A DNA stretch of 64,000 bases, from the NCBI GenBank assembly GCA_037783415.1, contig JAZGTN010000069.1, forward strand, positions 992,001 through 1,056,000, given 5' to 3'. The notes beneath the pieces were generated by a model, which was not told the DNA's origin, ran no database searches, and saw only the letters and a program-made list of their open reading frames with translations. This document shows, piece by piece, positions 59,290-64,000 of this stretch; position 1 is the stretch's first letter, and each line of letters begins with the position of its first letter. This DNA comes from Leptasterias polaris. Lineage: Eukaryota > Echinodermata > Asteroidea > Forcipulatida > Asteriidae. The position numbers and the translations under genes are program-made.

Positions 59290-59400
59290 GTTTTGTGTGA
59301 TCAACCATACATAAAATAACAAACCTGTAGAAATTTGGGCTAAATCCGTTGTGTGCGTCATGAAAAAATAGTTTAAAACCCTGCAAAATTGTCGACATGT
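59290..59400 (+). repeat. Partial copy of the 379-bp element
   Basis: ATAAAATAACAAACCTGTAG then AAATTTGGGCTAAATCCGTT and GCAAAATTGT match the left half of 42899-43277. The ends are missing. Confidence 0.75.
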
Positions 59401-59559
59401 TAACACAATGTCCGTAGTTGTGGTTACCGTATTGCAGGGTAAGGTTTTGAGGTAAACTCCGCCAACAAAATAAGGGAAAGATTTGTTTAAGATCAATGTG
59501 TTTAGTGTTAAATAAACATTAATGTTCAATAAACATTAATGTTGTGTTTCTCCCTTCTC

Positions 59560-61470
59560 ACTAGTGCAAGTCGGTATCATTAATGCATTAAAGTGATGAT
59601 CACTGCAGTACAAATGTCATCATGTTTAATATTTAATCATGTTTTCATAGTATAATGCTCATCATGACCGTCTACACCATCATTACACGATCCTCCTCAC
59701 CATAGACTAATTTTATAGTCGTGTCTCGTCACTTTGAAAAACTTTCTATCTCATTAAGTGTTTATTCATTCATTCAATCATTTTATTCGTTCATTTATTT
59801 GTTGGTCATATAAATTAAACAAAATGAGTTTCTTTGTCTTGCAGCGCAAATGTGACGATCGACTCAGTAAATGTTTTAATTATTATTATCGATTTTGGGT
59901 TGAACAAGGAAAAGTTGACTAGAGCTGGATTTGAACCAACGACCGCCGGTTTAAGAGCGCCAGCACGTTAAACCGGAGGTCGTTGGTTCAAATCCCGCTC
60001 TAGTCAACTTTTCTTTGTTCAACCCAAAATAATTTAAAAATTTACCCAGTCAGTTTCCCTTGTGGTTTATTATTTGAATTATTATTATCTTCAGCAAGTG
60101 TTTGCTTGTCAATTAATTATTAAATTCCCCATCATAATCATTAATGTTATCACCGTCATTCTCCTGAAACATTAATGTTCTACTCATGTCTCATCACATG
60201 TAACACTTTCTTTGTCATGAAATGTGACAGTTGATGCAATAATGTGACCATCTTCAAGTGTTTGCTTATCTTCTGATCGTGTACATTATTTTCAAATTTA
60301 TCACCATTATTCTCTGCATGCATTAATGTTTTATCCATGATTTCACAACATCTAAACTTTCTATGTCATGAGAAGTGACGGTCAATGCAATAACACATTA
60401 ATGTTGTCGCCATCGTTCACTTTATACATTAATGTTCCACTCATGTCTCATCACCTGTAACACTTTCTGTGTCATGAAATGTGACAGTTGACCCAATAAT
60501 GTGATCATCTTCAAGTGTTTACTCATCTGCTTATTATTGTCATGAACATCATCCCCACCCCATCACCATCACCATTATTCTCTTCATTATACATTCATGT
60601 TCTATTAATGACTTGAAAGTCAACACTTTCTGTGCCATGGAATGTGACGATCGACGCAAGAACAAAAACTTGATCATCGTCGAGTGTTTGATCACCTTCT
60701 TGACATTATCATCATCATCATCATCAATTTTATCACAATCATGCTCTTCATTATACGTTAATGTGCTGTTAATGACTTGACAACATCAGAACTTTTTGTG
60801 CCATGAAATGTGACGATCGACGCATGATGGAACAAAACGTGATTATCGTCAAGTGTTTCATCATCAGTCATCTTATAACTGACGTCAATATCATCATCAC
60901 TACCACACTCACCATCCTCATCAATGTTATCACCACAATTCTCTTCATATACAATAATGTTCTTTCATGATTTGACTACATCAAAACTTTCTGAGCCATG
61001 AAAGAACAAAACTTGATCATCGTCAAAATAATGTTTGATCATCTTCATGACATAGTATATCATTATCATCATCATCAATTTTACCACCATCATTCTCTTC
61101 ATTATACATTAATGTTCTATTAATGACTTGACAAAAGGCATCACAGCTTTCTGTGTGATGAAATGTGACGATCGACGCAATACTGCAAAACGTGATTATC
61201 ATCAAGTGTTTGATCTTCTTCTTTTATAATAGTTGACATCATTATTATCACCAACATCATCCCCGTCACTACCACGATCACATCATAAACAAGTTCATTG
61301 TAACCATCATCTCAATACATAATGCTGTAGTCATGATAGAGGTCTATATCATTCTAGTTACGATCAACGCGATTCAAATTGTGACCATCCTCGTTATTGA
61401 TTTCATCCTCATCATTATCATCCCCATCAAATCAATATCATCATCCTCGTCCCCATACCTGTACAAAGTT
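59560..61470 (+). repeat. Decayed TCATCA-rich satellite with units of about 100-195 bp
   Basis: Recurring landmarks are CTTTCTGTGTCATGAAATGT then GACGATCGACGCAATAATG (about 59830, 60208, 60358, 60462, 60628, 60792, 60986, 61150), followed by CATCTTCAAGTGTTTG and ATCATCATCATC runs, then TTAATGTTCTATTAATGACT. Spacing varies because units have lost or gained segments. Similarity is highest between neighbours. No open frame crosses the array. Interrupted by the insertion at 59891-60076. Confidence 0.82.
59891..60076 (+). mobile_element. Snap-back SINE (family C) with 13-bp target duplication
   Basis: Flanked on both sides by AATTATTATTATC (59878-59890 and 60077-60089). The insert starts with an inverted copy of its own middle: ATTTTGGGTTGAACAAGGAA ... 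AACCAACGACCGCCGGTTTA, then a spacer of about 16 bases, then AAACCGGAGGTCGTTGGTTC ... TTCTTTGTTCAACCCAAAAT, and continues into the family tail (CCCAGTCAGTTTCCCTTGTG). The palindrome spans 59892-60030. The forward arm includes a B box GGTTCAAATCC. This is the structure expected from an inverted or template-switched 5' end during target-primed reverse transcription. Confidence 0.88.
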
Positions 61471-62013
61471 ACCAAACCGATGCTGGACACCGTCACTCAT
61501 AGCTGACTTTGGGGGTATTCTTTAGTATCATGCACATCACGCGTTGACATAAAATAGCAGCAATCCGATCTAGGTGGGCCCTGCGGACTTACTGACACCC
61601 AATAGGTCATTGCACTACCGTAGAGGACTCCATACTGGAGCTGTTTCGTGTCTCGTTCCGAAGACTCGAGTCTCAATCCTGGCCTGGAATTACACTGAGG
61701 CCATGGAGGCCTCTATTTCCCCCGATGTTTGCCTCGTTATCCATTCATTGCTTCCCAGAGACTTTAAGATTTTCTAATGGAAGTGCCCTTCCCTTTGCAA
61801 AATGAAAATGGCATTGCCCACTCGCAGATTATTCCAGGCCTGCAGCAGACATCTTGTCACCACCTCTGACATGTTCCCTTCGTGCACTGTATCGCAGTGA
61901 AGGATTCTCATGAAACCAAAAGAGGGACCCGACTGTTTGCTATCATTCGGCCTCGTTTTTGTTACATTAATTTGAACAAGGAATAAACAAGATGGCATGC
62001 ACCGGGTCAATCA

Positions 62014-62163
62014 AGGCCGTATCCGATTGGCGGATACAGCTACGGCTACTACTAACTGTAGCTGCGAATGTTGCAAGGACGTCGTATACTTCAACGCATG
62101 ATGACGTAAAAATCTAGCCGTAGCTGAAGCTGTAGCCGCCAGCCACCAATTGGGACACGGCCA
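62014..62163. mobile_element. 150-bp foldback element (GTAGCCGTAGC family)
   Basis: The left arm AGGCCGTATCCGATTGGCGG then ATACAGCTACGGCTAC pairs, with one gap, with the right arm CTAGCCGTAGCTGAAGCTGT then AGCCGCCAGCCACCAATTGG and GACACGGCC. A single-arm relative is at 55115-55165. No coding capacity. Confidence 0.78.
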
Positions 62164-63150
62164 CGTATTTGGCTACATTTGCGCTTTGAATGAGAACATT
62201 TTGCTATCGAGGTAAAAACACGAAGGCTCCATTCCTTTTGTTCAAGTTTAAAGTTAAAAGAATAAACGTCTTAAAACTTATCTGTGATAATGTTCTCATA
62301 GAAGTTGCACCATTTTTTTAAACCTGTTTATTATGGTTGAATATATTTTTATATTAAATTATTCATATCATACAGGTTGAAAGTTACAGCGCCCTCTTGC
62401 GATGATGTCAGACTGGCAATAATATACTCTTTTTGAAGCGAATCATATTTTCCCCACAAAATCTTCTGATATGTTCTTCAACAATATTCTGATCGTAAAG
62501 TTATTTTTCCAGATCTTAGACTTCATCATGTCTGTAGCCCGGAAGTAAGCGCACGCATTCTGTTTTGCATAAATCTGTGTGGGCTGTCGTCACTACTTGT
62601 AGCTAGCAAAACGAGATTGTGGCGCATACTGCAGGATCACCTAAAAGTGGCAGAGTTTTGTTACCGATTCAAATTCAAAGTTAATATTTGAGAATATGGG
62701 AATCGTTGTCTGAAGCTTTATTGTTTTGATTTACCTTAACATGAAACAGCAGTTGACTTATGATCGTAGTACTAGTAGTATTGCTGAGACACCGAAAACA
62801 CCCCGGGCCTTGCTGAGGTGGCAAAGTGAAATGCTATACCAAGGGTCCCCTGTTGAATCATGCTGCTCCATCCACAAACATCCCCCGTCTTTATTCCCTT
62901 CTGTAACATCGTATAGAGGTATAGACTTCCTCAAAATATCACCCTCTCAACCCGAGGAGAATAAAAGGACATGTGACTCCTGAATTTATGACGAGGAAGA
63001 AGGCCAGCGTCTCTTACTCGTAGATCTGATTAAAGACGACATCTGTAAGTAAGCCTGGGCCTTATAAATAATTGAACCACCTCTCTTATTAAGTCATGGA
63101 GCATAGGCAAGCAAGCAAACAAACAACCAGACAGACAAACTAACAAGCAA

Positions 63151-63345
63151 AAACACTCGAAAAAATCTCCCGGATCAGAGTTGATCCGGACTCCGGATCC
63201 CGGCAGGGGGGCTGACCGATGTCCGACTAATCCGGAAAGTGGTAACAAAATAGGATTTTTAACTTGATTCTTCGTGATCTTTACCTTTCCTTGGTCATTT
63301 TGACACAGATTCCGGGTCGTAAGACCCAAAGATGGGTCAGGGTGT
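63151..63345 (-). repeat. Diverged relative of the CACTCTTAAAA...CCGGGTC element
   Basis: Begins ACACTCGAAAAAATCTCCCG then GATCAGAGTTGATCCGG, like the ends of 40493-40727. Near its other side it contains TTGGTCATTTTGACACAGAT, the 21-bp motif in reverse orientation (one unit), followed by TCCGGGTCGTAAGACCC. Confidence 0.7.
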
Positions 63346-64000
63346 TTGTTTGGGTGTTTGTTTCCATTCTCAACTAGACTGTTACATAATTAAATTAGAT
63401 ACAATGGTAACAAAATGGAGAACACCGGGGGAAAGCCAAGGCTTATATACTTCTGGGGCTGATTTCACAAAGAGCTAAGATTGATCTTAACTGCAAATCA
63501 CTCTTATTGCTAAGCAAAGTGTGATGTCACAATACAAATCACTATGGTAATACCAATTTAGAAATAACTTAAAAATTATTTAATTAGAATAAGGAGGAGA
63601 ATTAGTGTGCAAACAAAAGTTCGTTTAGAAAACTAGTTTTTACATATAGTTTTCAAAATAGAACTATTTCTGGAGGATGGAATGAAACTGTGATTAATTT
63701 GAAGTCACCCCGACTCAACTTTTGTTTAAATGGGTCAGGTGACCGAAGGTTCAGGTTGGGAGTTTGATAGGCCCGAGTGCTTTCATAGTTTACGTCAAGG
63801 CTTGTTAGTACACACACTAATTCATATGAGGCTGATGTGTGTGGGTGTCGTTGTACAAAATTGTATCGAGATGCGTGTAGCGTTAAAGAGTCCACCCTGA
63901 AAATTCATGACTATGGGATCTGCCAACATAAACATGTGCCACATGACAAACACCTAGCCGCGAATAATATCGATGGAAATTACATTTGTCCGAAGTGCTT

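Larger units (their letters stand above)
61471..64000. other. Right end of the window, non-coding
   Basis: No gene supported. It contains a GC-richer non-repeat stretch at 61480-62000, the inverted-repeat element at 62014-62163, a TIR-element relative at 63151-63345, and a dispersed repeat near 63440-63545 (CTGATTTCACAAAGAGCTAA then GATTGATCTTAACTGCAAAT). The open frame at 62726-62983 has no ATG start and no domain. Confidence 0.45.

Overview
The window is eukaryotic, gene-poor, repeat-rich animal DNA, most probably from an echinoderm and perhaps a sea star. The evidence for that is a deuterostome-style T-box gene with very long introns, tRNA-derived SINEs of a type I associate with echinoderm genomes, an L2/CR1-like LINE, and a 379-bp inverted-repeat element (ends TTAAAGGCACTG) that I remember as very common in echinoderm sequence. 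The taxonomic call is recollection plus inference; no species is claimed.

The only host gene I can support is a T-box transcription factor on the minus strand, seen as three phase-compatible exons: exon 1 at 45654-45813 (start codon, eh1-like motif), exon 2 at 40753-40987 (alanine-rich linker, start of the T-box) and exon 3 at 15910-16177 (central T-box). Splice sites are canonical and the phases (1, 2, 0) join 221 codons without a break. Intron 1 is 4.7 kb and intron 2 is 24.6 kb. The rest of the T-box and the C-terminus are not found and should lie left of the window. The T-box resembles Tbx4/5 most, with some Tbx6-like residues. The region right of 45.8 kb is the gene's upstream flank.

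Region 1-15.9 kb (intron 3 or beyond) holds SINE pieces and a 7.15-kb composite element at 5955-13105. Its inverted ends carry TAGCAACCGTTGCTA-type palindromes and about 150-bp subterminal repeats. Inside, on the minus strand, is a decayed but collinear copy of a large multicopy protein family of unknown function. That copy is split by an L2/CR1-like LINE (7020-10630, plus strand) whose 1076-residue endonuclease/reverse transcriptase frame is intact.

Intron 2 (16.2-40.8 kb) contains SINEs, inverted-repeat elements, a 22-bp, an 87-bp and a 102-bp tandem array, and GC-richer non-repeat islands that may be regulatory. The best of these is 39.2-39.6 kb, with an octamer, TAAT sites and a perfect T-box half-site.

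The upstream flank (46-64 kb) contains a family of TA-flanked inverted-repeat elements. In one copy an internal 21-bp unit has expanded into a 1.5-kb minisatellite (49.7-51.2 kb). A decayed TCATCA-rich satellite (59.6-61.5 kb) is interrupted by a snap-back SINE with a 13-bp target duplication. Nearly all other short open frames are chance or repeat-derived.
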